Notes under the pieces: generated by a model | What the model saw: the letters and a program-made list of their open reading frames with translations, nothing else | Database searches by the model: none | Told to the model about the DNA's origin: nothing | In this document: one piece after another, positions 16,069-24,530 of the stretch | How the letters are laid out: every line of letters starts with the position of its first letter | Position numbering within the stretch: the stretch's first letter is position 1 | Translations under genes and position numbers: made by a program | DNA from: Rhizobium chutanense | Lineage (GTDB): Bacteria; Pseudomonadota; Alphaproteobacteria; Rhizobiales; Rhizobiaceae | Assembly (NCBI RefSeq): GCF_002531935.1 | Contig: NZ_NWSV01000018.1 | Span: 1 to 64,000, forward strand | DNA length: 64,000 bases | Direction: 5' to 3'

Positions 16069-18478
16069 CACCGGACGGACCGGATTCGGTAAAACTGTTG
16101 CTGCGCCAGTCATAAGCGCGATGTCGCATCCATGGCCGCGACAGCGTCTCGAATGCGGTTGCGACCTCCAGGCCGGCTTCAGTGAAGCGCAATTCGACGG
16201 AACCGGTCCTGCGCAGCGTCTCGCCGGTGAACAGCGTGCCACCTGAACGGCAGCTGTTGAAACGCAGGCGGACCGCGGTCACGACGATATCGGCCGTATC
16301 GCAGGCCGGGCCGAGATAGGCGGCATTGTCGATGACGGTGACGATATGGCCGTTGCCGAGTCTTGATGTGCACCAGGCTTTCTTGACGCAGGAAAAGCGG
16401 TTTGCTTCACCACCTGCTGCGGCGGCCCGCATCGCTGCGCTCGCTTCGTTCTGCTGATCGCGGGAAAGCCTGACGCGGCGGTCTTCTCCTTCCGGCGGGA
16501 TAGCGGGACCATCCAGCATCTTCGGCGCATAATGCGTCGGCAGGACCAACGCTCGCTGCCACTGGTCGAAGATGAAATCCGGCGGGTTTTCACGGTTGGA
16601 CGCGATTGCCTCAGCCGCGACGACCGCAACCAGACTGCCGTCCTCCGAAATCACCAGATCCGGCGGCCTGGGAGCCGGCAGCAGCAGTACGGTGAGTGTC
16701 GAGACTGATATGATCGATGTGCCGGCATGGCGCAGGCGGGTGCGCAGCAGCGTCAGCAGTAGAAAGCCTGCCACGGCAACAGCGAAATACCAGGCGGGCA
16801 AGCGGCCGATGCCGATATCACCGCCCCAGCCGGACACCGTCTTGGCAACCGCAATCACCAGATCGAGACCGAATCCGACCACCTTCCAGAGTGGAGCGTC
16901 CAGACCGAAAGGCATGAGCAGCATCGCCAGCAGCCCGGCCGGCATGACGATGAAGGAGATGATCGGCATCGTCGCGAGATTTGCCGGCAGGCCGTAAGCC
17001 GTCAGGCGATGAAAATGCTCGATCGAAAACAGCGCGGTGGAAAAGCCGCCGATCAGCGAGGTCAGGAAGACGCCGCCGAAGAAACCGGCGACGGCAACCA
17101 TCGGCCTGATGATCGGCAGCTTCAGAAAAGCGTTTTCGCGGACACGCCTGTCCTTCCACAACTGATAGCCCGATACCAAAGCCAATGTCGCGGCAAAGGA
17201 CATCTGAAAGCTCGGACCCAATACTTCCGAAGGTGAAATGGCGATGATGATGAGCGCGGAGAGAACGACATTGCGCAGGCTGATCGACGGCCGATCGAAG
17301 AAGACGGCAATCAGCATGATGGCCATCATGATAAAAGCGCGCTCGGCCGAAACCCCGAAACCGGAGATCAGGTAGTAGGCGGTGACGGCGATGAGCGCAC
17401 CGGCGGCGGCGATCTTCTTTGTCGGATAGGCTTGGGCGACGCCGGGAAAGAGGCTGAGCAGCATCCGGAAGCCGACGAAGAAGATGCCGGCCGACAGCGC
17501 CATGTTGAGGCCCGAGATCGCGACGATATGGGCAAGGCCGGACTGGCGCAGCGCCTCCGTCGTCGTCTTCGAGATGGCGCGCCGTTCGTCCGTCACCAGG
17601 GCAGCGGCAAAAGCGCCGGTGTCGCCGGGCAGGATAGACCTTATGCGGTCGCCGATGCTGCTGCGCAGCCGGTAGAGCCATTCGAGCAGCGCGTCCGACG
17701 TCGACCTGGCCGCTTGGCCTGCCTGCGCGTCGAGTTTCTCCGGCGCACCGTAGAAGAAACCGTTGGCGCCGATGCCATCGAAGTAGGCACCGAAGGAGAA
17801 GTCGTTGAGCGTGGGAAGTGCAGGCCCCGCCGGCGGTGTCAGACGTGCCCTGCCTGATATGATGTCGCCGATCTCGAAAGGCGCGTCGGCGCCCCGGACG
17901 ATCGCGGTGATGCGTCCCGGCGGCCGCTTCAGCTCCGGCGCCTCGGTGCCGGTGACAGCAAGAATGTAGCGCCAGCGGCCGCGGCCGTCGCCTTCCCGCC
18001 GTTCGATACGGCCGCTCACCGTCGTCGTCACGGATGAATCGAGGATGACGGTCGAAGCCCGCCAGCTCTCGAACTGGGCCGAGAGCATGCCGCCGGCGAA
18101 AAGTGCCAGCGCCAGGAATGCTGCGCGCAAGGCCGGCCGGCTGGCACCGACAAGAAAAACCGCAGCCGCCGGCACCAGCAGGCAGAGCAGCGATGCAACG
18201 AGCGGAAAATCCGATGCCGCAAGAAACCAGAAGGCCGAGCCGGCGCCGAGGAAGACCGGGGAGAACAGCAGCAGGCGGCCATGATCGGCCTCCTCGCCCA
18301 GCATGCGGGCTCCGGCACGCAGCGATTGCCAGGCGGCGGCCGGCAGCCGATGGCGCAATGGGGTCTGCGACTGCGTCCTTGCCGGTTGGGTCACCACCGC
18401 ATGCGCGGGAAGACCCGGCGGATCGGCAAGGCCGCTGCCTGCTTCCGGCCGCAATTCGACTGTCGTCAACTCCTGCAT
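16049..18478 (-). CDS. comEC: ComEC/Rec2 family DNA internalisation protein
   Basis: A polytopic inner-membrane protein of about 809 residues. The N-terminal part contains the DUF4131-type soluble domain between membrane segments (about residues 100-230). The competence core domain begins at about 270 with the motif HIVAISGLNMALSAG and has many membrane helices to about 590. The C-terminal part (about 600-809) is soluble and resembles the metallo-hydrolase-like tail, but the usual HxHxDH motif is not visible, so this tail is probably non-catalytic. I took the ATG at 18478; a TTG at 18538 is in frame but less likely. ComEC forms the DNA channel in transformable bacteria, whereas natural competence is not generally known in Rhizobium. 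Confidence 0.9.
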   Translation of the reverse strand: MQELTTVELRPEAGSGLADPPGLPAHAVVTQPARTQSQTPLRHRLPAAAWQSLRAGARMLGEEADHGRLLLFSPVFLGAGSAFWFLAASDFPLVASLLCLLVPAAAVFLVGASRPALRAAFLALALFAGGMLSAQFESWRASTVILDSSVTTTVSGRIERREGDGRGRWRYILAVTGTEAPELKRPPGRITAIVRGADAPFEIGDIISGRARLTPPAGPALPTLNDFSFGAYFDGIGANGFFYGAPEKLDAQAGQAARSTSDALLEWLYRLRSSIGDRIRSILPGDTGAFAAALVTDERRAISKTTTEALRQSGLAHIVAISGLNMALSAGIFFVGFRMLLSLFPGVAQAYPTKKIAAAGALIAVTAYYLISGFGVSAERAFIMMAIMLIAVFFDRPSISLRNVVLSALIIIAISPSEVLGPSFQMSFAATLALVSGYQLWKDRRVRENAFLKLPIIRPMVAVAGFFGGVFLTSLIGGFSTALFSIEHFHRLTAYGLPANLATMPIISFIVMPAGLLAMLLMPFGLDAPLWKVVGFGLDLVIAVAKTVSGWGGDIGIGRLPAWYFAVAVAGFLLLTLLRTRLRHAGTSIISVSTLTVLLLPAPRPPDLVISEDGSLVAVVAAEAIASNRENPPDFIFDQWQRALVLPTHYAPKMLDGPAIPPEGEDRRVRLSRDQQNEASAAMRAAAAGGEANRFSCVKKAWCTSRLGNGHIVTVIDNAAYLGPACDTADIVVTAVRLRFNSCRSGGTLFTGETLRRTGSVELRFTEAGLEVATAFETLSRPWMRHRAYDWRSNSFTESGPSGVSDSGE

Positions 18479-18675
18479 GTGCCGCCCAAGGTCACCCGCC
18501 CCGGCGGCCAGAATGCAACCTTCAATCAAAACGAGCAAGAATAATCGATTGAAATGTGAGGGAAAATCGAGAGCGCCAAAAGATCAGTCGAATCATTGGC
18601 TTCCGCTATGCGTGCGGCTCATCGCTGCAGTGCCTAAAAGGTGATGCCGCAATGCACAAAAAGCCGTCACGGTAA

Positions 18676-18704
18676 CTTGGCATTAGCTTCGCGATCATAT
18701 AGCT
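18676..18704 (+). promoter_or_regulatory. Candidate gltA promoter
   Basis: CTTGGC and ATAGCT are separated by 17 bases and lie about 65 bases before gltA. The -35 element fits the rhizobial consensus CTTGAC; the -10 element is weak. Confidence 0.35.
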
Positions 18705-18768
18705 ATCGCTGAGGACGCTTAACCCCTATGGCGCTTTTATGGCGCCACCGCCAGTTCGGAGGATCAGC

Positions 18769-20058
18769 ATGACGGATCAAAGCGCAACAATAAAAATCGG
18801 TGACAAATCAGTCGACCTCGCCGTCAAAAGCGGCACGATCGGCCCGAGCGTCATCGATATCGGTGCCCTCTACAAGAACACGGCTTCCTTCACCTACGAT
18901 CCGGGTTTTACGTCGACCGCATCCTGTGAATCGAAAATCACCTACATCGACGGCGACGAAGGTGTGTTGCTGCACCGCGGCTATCCGATCGAGCAGCTGG
19001 CCGAGCACGGCGACTTCCTCGAGGTCTGCTACCTGCTTCTCTACGGCGAACTGCCGACCACCGCGCAGAAGAAGGATTTCGACTATCGCGTCACGCACCA
19101 CACCATGGTGCACGAGCAGATGAGCCGCTTCTTCACCGGCTTCCGCCGCGACGCACATCCGATGGCCGTCATGTGCGGCTGCGTCGGCGCACTGTCGGCC
19201 TTCTATCATGACTCCACCGACATCACCGATCCGCACCAGCGCATGGTCGCCAGCCTGCGCATGATCGCCAAGATGCCGACGCTTGCCGCCATGGCCTACA
19301 AGTACCATATCGGCCAGCCCTTCGTTTACCCGAAGAACGACCTCGACTACGCCTCGAACTTCCTGCGCATGTGCTTTGCCGTGCCCTGCGAGGAATATGT
19401 GGTCAATCCGGTGCTTGCCCGCGCCATGGACCGCATCTTCATCCTGCATGCCGACCACGAGCAGAACGCTTCGACCTCGACGGTCCGCCTTGCCGGTTCG
19501 TCGGGCGCCAATCCGTTCGCCTGCATCGCGGCCGGCATCGCCTGCCTCTGGGGCCCCGCCCATGGCGGCGCCAACGAAGCGGCTCTCAACATGCTGACGG
19601 AAATCGGCACCGTTGACCGCATTCCGGAATATGTCGCCCGCGCCAAGGACAAGAACGACCCGTTCCGCCTGATGGGCTTCGGTCACCGCGTCTACAAGAA
19701 CTACGATCCGCGCGCCAAGATCATGCAGAAGACGACGCATGAAGTGCTCGGCGAGCTCGGCATCAAGGACGATCCGCTGCTCGAAGTGGCGATGGAGCTG
19801 GAGCGCATCGCGCTCACCGACGAATATTTCATCGAGAAGAAGCTCTATCCGAACATCGACTTCTATTCCGGCATCACGCTGAAGGCGCTAGGCTTCCCCA
19901 CGACCATGTTCACCGTGCTGTTCGCGCTTGCCCGCACCGTCGGCTGGATCGCCCAGTGGAACGAGATGATCGAAGATCCGGAACAGCGCATCGGCCGTCC
20001 GCGCCAGCTCTATGTCGGCGAACCGAAGCGCGATTACGTGCCGGTTTCGAAGCGCTGA
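18769..20058 (+). CDS. gltA: Citrate synthase
   Basis: Condenses acetyl-CoA and oxaloacetate at the entry of the TCA cycle. The 429-residue protein is of the long, NADH-sensitive hexameric type, with an N-terminal beta domain (about 1-55). Catalytic histidines are in LHADHEQN and GFGHRVYKNYDPRAK, and the catalytic Asp is in PNIDFYSG. GGAGG lies six bases before the ATG at 18769. The gene is monocistronic, followed by a terminator that overlaps the end of the convergent lpxB gene. Its product uses the acetyl-CoA made by the pdh complex encoded 10 kb away. Confidence 0.97.
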   Translation: MTDQSATIKIGDKSVDLAVKSGTIGPSVIDIGALYKNTASFTYDPGFTSTASCESKITYIDGDEGVLLHRGYPIEQLAEHGDFLEVCYLLLYGELPTTAQKKDFDYRVTHHTMVHEQMSRFFTGFRRDAHPMAVMCGCVGALSAFYHDSTDITDPHQRMVASLRMIAKMPTLAAMAYKYHIGQPFVYPKNDLDYASNFLRMCFAVPCEEYVVNPVLARAMDRIFILHADHEQNASTSTVRLAGSSGANPFACIAAGIACLWGPAHGGANEAALNMLTEIGTVDRIPEYVARAKDKNDPFRLMGFGHRVYKNYDPRAKIMQKTTHEVLGELGIKDDPLLEVAMELERIALTDEYFIEKKLYPNIDFYSGITLKALGFPTTMFTVLFALARTVGWIAQWNEMIEDPEQRIGRPRQLYVGEPKRDYVPVSKR

Positions 20059-20079
20059 TCGCTTCGAGCTCCAAAAGAA

Positions 20080-20107
20080 AACCCGGTCAGGAATGGCCGG
20101 GTTTTTT
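20080..20107 (+). terminator. Rho-independent terminator of gltA, inside the lpxB 3' end
   Basis: A 9-base-pair stem (AACCCGGTC with GGCCGGGTT, one G-T pair) with a 6-base loop is followed by six T residues. The right arm and T-run are also the last codons of lpxB on the other strand (stop at 20087-20089), so the two genes share DNA. Confidence 0.85.
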
Positions 20108-21256
20108 GTTGGCTAAAACAGTAAGCACGATCTGCGCCGAATGTTCTCCAGGCGGTATTTCCGTCTGCATTCGCTGCCAGATAAGTTCGTAGCCTTCCTT
20201 CATTGCCTTGAGCTGGTAGGTGTCGGCCGATAGCCTTTCCATCCAGCGCGCCAGGCTTGCGCCACGAACGACATCGTTCAGATATTCCGGCACGACCGCA
20301 TAATCGGCAACCAGGTTCGGCAGCGCCCCGGTCCAGGTCTTGATGCTCGACGTCAGCATGCGCATGATCCAGTCGACCTTGTAGGCGGAGACGACGGGAA
20401 CGTCGGCAAGCGCAAGCTCAAGAATAACGGTTCCGGAGGCTGCCATGGCTGCGTCGGCCTCAGTGAAGGCTTTCCATTTGGCTTCCGCGCCAACAACGAT
20501 CTCCGGCTGTACCGCCCATTTCGCCGTCATTTCGCGAACAAGCGCTTGCCGGTGCGGCACGGTTGGCAGAATGAAGCGCATCGAGCCGTTGCGGGCGACG
20601 AGCTCCTTCGTTGCGGACTCGAAGTAAGGCAGGAGTTTCTTGATCTCCGAGGCGCGCGATCCGGGAAGAAGCAGGATCGTACCGTTGCCGGGTTGCCTGC
20701 CGGCGCGCAGGCTGCGGGTTTCCAAGAGCGCAGGGTCGGCCGTCAGGCGATGCCCGACATAGGTCGTCGGCGGCCCGGCGAGCGCGCGCATCGTTGCCGG
20801 CTCGAAGGGCAGGATGGCGAGCACGTGATCGACATAGGCAAGCATGCGCGTGGCGCGATATTCCTTCCAGGCCCATACACTCGGACAGACATAATTGACG
20901 ACAGGCAGATCGGGCAACGCGGTGCGAACTCGCTTTGCGACGCGATGGGTGAAATCCGGGCTGTCGATGATCAGCAGAATGTCGGGCCTTGCGGCGATAA
21001 TGGCGGCGGTCGTCTGGCGGATCAGCGTATAGAGTCTTGGCAGCCGGCTCAGCACCTGGGTGATGCCCATGATCGAAAGCTCGGAAAAATCGAACAGGGA
21101 TGTCAAGCCTTCGGCCTGCAGCCCCTCACCGCCGACGCCGACGAGTTCCACCGGTCCGCCGTGAATTCGCTTCAGGGCGGCGATGAGATCGGCGCCGAGC
21201 AGATCGCCCGAGACCTCGCCGGCAATGACGGCGACCTTCAGCCGCGTCCCGTTCAT
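20087..21256 (-). CDS. lpxB: Lipid-A-disaccharide synthase LpxB
   Basis: Glycosyltransferase that joins UDP-2,3-diacylglucosamine and lipid X to form the lipid A disaccharide at the inner membrane. The 389-residue protein starts with AVIAGEVSGDLLGADL, the GT19 signature, and contains CPSVWAWKEYR, LLPGSRASEIKKLLP and a C-terminal region with VPVVSAYKVD. The start at 21256 overlaps the lpxI stop by four bases (ATGA); an ATG at 21268 is also in frame but has a poorer ribosome-binding site. It is the last gene of the minus-strand envelope cluster. Confidence 0.96.
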   Translation of the reverse strand: MNGTRLKVAVIAGEVSGDLLGADLIAALKRIHGGPVELVGVGGEGLQAEGLTSLFDFSELSIMGITQVLSRLPRLYTLIRQTTAAIIAARPDILLIIDSPDFTHRVAKRVRTALPDLPVVNYVCPSVWAWKEYRATRMLAYVDHVLAILPFEPATMRALAGPPTTYVGHRLTADPALLETRSLRAGRQPGNGTILLLPGSRASEIKKLLPYFESATKELVARNGSMRFILPTVPHRQALVREMTAKWAVQPEIVVGAEAKWKAFTEADAAMAASGTVILELALADVPVVSAYKVDWIMRMLTSSIKTWTGALPNLVADYAVVPEYLNDVVRGASLARWMERLSADTYQLKAMKEGYELIWQRMQTEIPPGEHSAQIVLTVLANKKPGHS

Positions 21257-22134
21257 TCGAGCCCCCATGTCGGCAACCCACGATCGATGCCGCAGACAAA
21301 AAGTCCGGCCTCATCGGCGGCCTTGATGACGGCGGCGCGATCAAGCACCAGCGAGCGGCCGGCCTCGACGGCAATACCGCCGAGACCGGCTCTTTTTGCG
21401 TTCAGGATCGTCGAGACGCCGATCGCCGGCAGGTCGGCGCGAATATCCTGTTGCGGCTTGCAGAGCTTGACGAGCGCGCCGCGGCGGCGCGGCGAGATGC
21501 GCCCGGCGGCTCTGAGACCTGCAACACGTTCCAGCATCTCGTCCGTGCCCTCCAGCCCCTCCAGGGCAACCACGCGCCCGCCGATGCTGACGGCGCCCTG
21601 CCCGATATCGAGCCGACCAAGCGTTTCGGCGGCTTCGGCAGCGCGGGCGATATCGCGGCGATCTTCCTCGCCGGGCGCGACCGCGCCAAGGGGGCCGATG
21701 GAGGCAAGCAGATCGGGAGCGATTTCATGGGCGCCGACGACGCGACGACCGTTTCCCTCGATCAACCGGATCACCATCTGCAGAACCGTGTCGTCGCCGC
21801 CGGAGAGCAGCGTGCGGATGGCGGCCGGCACTTTCATCAGGATACGCAGCGTCGGGCGCACCTCGCGCCACTCCGGCCGGCGGCGCACGCTGCCGGACAT
21901 CACGACGCGGCTGACGCCGTAGCGGTTGAAGAGGCCGTCGAGGGCGGCGAAATCACCGATGCCGACGACGGCATGGTCATAACCTTCCCAGCGCCGGTCG
22001 CTCTCGTCCTTCAGCGCGACGATGACGGGATTTTCACCCGCCGCGCGCGCGGCTTCGGCGACATAGGAAGGCAGAAGACCACCGCCGGCGATGATCGCCA
22101 GCCGGCCCGCAGCGGTGTCGCCTGACAAATCCAC
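21253..22134 (-). CDS. lpxI: UDP-2,3-diacylglucosamine pyrophosphatase LpxI
   Basis: Hydrolyses UDP-2,3-diacylglucosamine to lipid X, the step between LpxD and LpxB. The 293-residue protein is of the LpxI (DUF1009) type known from Caulobacter, unrelated to LpxH. It has RLAIIAGGGLLPSYVAEAAR at the N terminus and GTDEMLERVAGLR and VLVKLCKPQQD-type segments in the C-terminal domain (here ALVKLCKPQQDIRADLP). It starts with GTG three bases after the lpxA stop and overlaps lpxB at its end. Position between lpxA and lpxB fits the pathway order. Confidence 0.95.
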   Translation of the reverse strand: MDLSGDTAAGRLAIIAGGGLLPSYVAEAARAAGENPVIVALKDESDRRWEGYDHAVVGIGDFAALDGLFNRYGVSRVVMSGSVRRRPEWREVRPTLRILMKVPAAIRTLLSGGDDTVLQMVIRLIEGNGRRVVGAHEIAPDLLASIGPLGAVAPGEEDRRDIARAAEAAETLGRLDIGQGAVSIGGRVVALEGLEGTDEMLERVAGLRAAGRISPRRRGALVKLCKPQQDIRADLPAIGVSTILNAKRAGLGGIAVEAGRSLVLDRAAVIKAADEAGLFVCGIDRGLPTWGLE

Positions 22135-22137
22135 GGA

Positions 22138-22956
22138 CTAGCCCTTCTGCCCCCGGGTCGGCGAGGACAAGGCGCGGTCGCTGTCGGCAGCAATGAAATC
22201 GAGGATTTGGACCACCTGCTCGCAATCGGCATATTCGTCGCGGATGGCGGCCGCGTTTTCGCGGACGGAGGCCGTGCCTTCGAAGATCGATTTATAGGCG
22301 CGACGCACCCTGTGGATGACGGCGCGGTCGACGCCGGCGCGCGTCATGCCGACGACATTGAGGCCGCTCAGCAGCCCGGGATTGCCGTTCAGCATGCCGT
22401 AGGGAATGACGTCGTAACTCACCGCCGAAAGCCCGCCGACGAAGGCCTGCCGGCCGACGCGGGTGAACTGGTGAACGGCCGAGCCGCCGCCCAGGATGAC
22501 ACGATCCTCGATGACGACGTGGCCGGCAAGCATGACGTTGTTCGACATGATCACGTGATTTCCGACACGGCAATCATGCGCGACATGGGAATTGGCAAGG
22601 AAGAGGTTGTTGTCGCCGACGATCGTCTGGCCACCGAAATCGGCCGTGCCGGTGTTCATCGTGACACCTTCGCGGATCGTGCAGTTGGCACCGACCGTCA
22701 GCGTCGTCTCCTCGCCGCCGTGATGCACGCTCTGGGGATCGCCGCCGACGACGGCCATCGGAAAGATACGCGTGCCCTTGCCGATCACGGTGCGGCCGGT
22801 GACGACCGCATGCGCCAGGAGCTCGACATCCGCATGAAGCACGACATGCGGGCCGACATAGCAGAAGGGACCGATTTTGACGCCCTCACCGATAACAGCG
22901 CCGTCTTCGACGACGGCCATCGGATGAATATGGGCGCTTTCGGCGATATTGCTCAT
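22138..22956 (-). CDS. lpxA: UDP-N-acetylglucosamine acyltransferase LpxA
   Basis: First enzyme of lipid A synthesis; adds a 3-hydroxyacyl chain from acyl carrier protein to UDP-GlcNAc. The 272-residue product is a left-handed beta-helix of hexapeptide repeats (about residues 8-190) with the catalytic His region NSHVAHDCRVGNHV (about 119-132) and a C-terminal helical domain. The start overlaps the fabZ stop by four bases. Operon order fabZ-lpxA-lpxI-lpxB is standard for the class. Confidence 0.97.
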   Translation of the reverse strand: MSNIAESAHIHPMAVVEDGAVIGEGVKIGPFCYVGPHVVLHADVELLAHAVVTGRTVIGKGTRIFPMAVVGGDPQSVHHGGEETTLTVGANCTIREGVTMNTGTADFGGQTIVGDNNLFLANSHVAHDCRVGNHVIMSNNVMLAGHVVIEDRVILGGGSAVHQFTRVGRQAFVGGLSAVSYDVIPYGMLNGNPGLLSGLNVVGMTRAGVDRAVIHRVRRAYKSIFEGTASVRENAAAIRDEYADCEQVVQILDFIAADSDRALSSPTRGQKG

Positions 22957-23420
22957 GCCTGATCCTTACGAACGATCATCGCGCCGATATCGGCCTCGGC
23001 GACAAGCGCGCCGTCAACCTTGGCGTCGCAATGGAATTTCCAGATATTGCCGCGCTGCTTGTGCTTCTTGACATGGAATTCGACGCGATCGCCGGGCACG
23101 ACGGGCTTGCGAAAACGCGCATTTTCGATGGTCATGAAATAGACGAGGTTGCCGGGCTGGCCCTCCTTCTTGGCACAGATCGCACCGGCGGTCTGCGCCA
23201 TGCCCTCGATCAACAGAACGCCGGGCATGATCGGCGCTTCCGGAAAATGGCCGGTGAAATGCGGTTCGTTCACCGTGACGTTCTTGATGCCGATCGCGCT
23301 GTTGTCGCCGTCGATCTCGATAATCTTGTCGACCATGAGAAACGGATACCGGTGCGGCAGCAGCTTCATGATCTCAATGATGTCAGCCGAAGAAAGCGTT
23401 GTCGTGGCTTCCTCAGTCAT
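22953..23420 (-). CDS. fabZ: 3-hydroxyacyl-ACP dehydratase FabZ
   Basis: Dehydrates 3-hydroxyacyl-ACP in fatty acid elongation and competes with LpxA and LpxD for the same substrate. The 155-residue hot-dog-fold protein has the catalytic His in LLPHRYPFLMVDKI (about residues 20-33) and the catalytic Glu in PGVLLIEGMAQTAG (about 66-79). It overlaps lpxD by eight bases and lpxA by four, so the three are tightly coupled. This gives a fixed balance between fatty acid and lipid A synthesis. Confidence 0.97.
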   Translation of the reverse strand: MTEEATTTLSSADIIEIMKLLPHRYPFLMVDKIIEIDGDNSAIGIKNVTVNEPHFTGHFPEAPIMPGVLLIEGMAQTAGAICAKKEGQPGNLVYFMTIENARFRKPVVPGDRVEFHVKKHKQRGNIWKFHCDAKVDGALVAEADIGAMIVRKDQA

Positions 23421-24480
23421 TTTGCTTGCCTCCAGGGTTCTTTCCGCGCAGCTTGCTTTTCGACACCTGCAGTGCGGCCTCTCTCAGATAGTCTTTTAGC
23501 GGCCGTGCCGGGACACCGCCATATTGTCCACCGGCGGGAAGATCGGTCATGATACCGCTTTTGGCGGCGATCTGCACGCCGTCACCGATCGTCACGTGAC
23601 CCTTGATCCCGGCCTGGCCGCCGATCTGCACGCCGTTGCCGATCTTCGTGCTGCCGGCGATGCCGACCTGCGAAACGATGGCGCAATGGCGGCCGATCTG
23701 GACGTTGTGGCCGATCTGGACCTGGTTGTCGATCTTGGTGCCTTCGCCGATGACCGTATCGTCCATGGCGCCGCGGTCGACCGTGGTATTGGCGCCGATC
23801 TCGACCTTGTCCTGGATGATTACCCGGCCAATCTGGACGATCTTGATCATGCCGCGCGGACCCGGTGCATAACCGAAACCATCCTGGCCGATGCGCACAC
23901 CGTTGTGGATGATGACGCCATTGCCGATCAGCGCGCAGAGAATGCTCGCACCGGCCGCGATCGAACAATCCCGACCGATCTTGACGCCTGGACCGATAAT
24001 GCTGTGTGCGCCGATCCGCGTCCCTTCGCCGATCTCGGCATGCGGGCCGATAACGGCCAGCGGCTCGACGATCACGCCCTTTTCGAGTTTCGCGCTCGGG
24101 TCGATCACAGCGCTGGGTGCGATTTCGCTTTCACCCGACGGAAAAACGACCGGGCGCAAGGCCGCGGGATAAAGCAGACCGCCCGCCATGGCGAAGGCCG
24201 CATGCGGATTGGAGGACAGGATGACGGGGATGTGCTCGGGCACGAGATCAGCGAGAGCCTTGTCGCAGATCACCGCCGAGGCTTCGCATGTCATCAGTTC
24301 ATCGCGGTTGCGGCGCGACAGGATATAACAGAGATCGCCTGCCCGCGCCCGGTTGACGGGGGCAACGGACCTGACGACAACATCTGAATGATCGGAATTG
24401 GCGAGTTCCGCCCCAAGAAACTCTGCAAGCTCAGCGAGCTTCAGACCTTCATGGGGCAGAAAAAAAACGTTTTGCTCCAT
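23413..24480 (-). CDS. lpxD: UDP-3-O-acylglucosamine N-acyltransferase LpxD
   Basis: Third lipid A enzyme; adds the N-linked 3-hydroxyacyl chain. The 355-residue protein has an N-terminal uridine-binding domain (about 1-105), a left-handed beta-helix of hexapeptide repeats (about 110-310) with the catalytic His in DNQVQIGHNVQIGRHCAI, and a C-terminal helix. I use the ATG at 24480; a TTG two codons upstream is in frame. The gene follows bamA by 50 bases. Confidence 0.96.
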   Translation of the reverse strand: MEQNVFFLPHEGLKLAELAEFLGAELANSDHSDVVVRSVAPVNRARAGDLCYILSRRNRDELMTCEASAVICDKALADLVPEHIPVILSSNPHAAFAMAGGLLYPAALRPVVFPSGESEIAPSAVIDPSAKLEKGVIVEPLAVIGPHAEIGEGTRIGAHSIIGPGVKIGRDCSIAAGASILCALIGNGVIIHNGVRIGQDGFGYAPGPRGMIKIVQIGRVIIQDKVEIGANTTVDRGAMDDTVIGEGTKIDNQVQIGHNVQIGRHCAIVSQVGIAGSTKIGNGVQIGGQAGIKGHVTIGDGVQIAAKSGIMTDLPAGGQYGGVPARPLKDYLREAALQVSKSKLRGKNPGGKQND

Positions 24481-24530
24481 CGGCAATGCTCCAGAACGGA
24501 ATTGAGTCTTACAGTTCCGGACTGCCGATA

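Noticed and set aside
18479..18768. Possible missing gltX between comEC and gltA
   Set aside because: In some relatives a tRNA synthetase gene may lie near gltA, but I cannot confirm the ancestral order from this sequence, so no loss is claimed.
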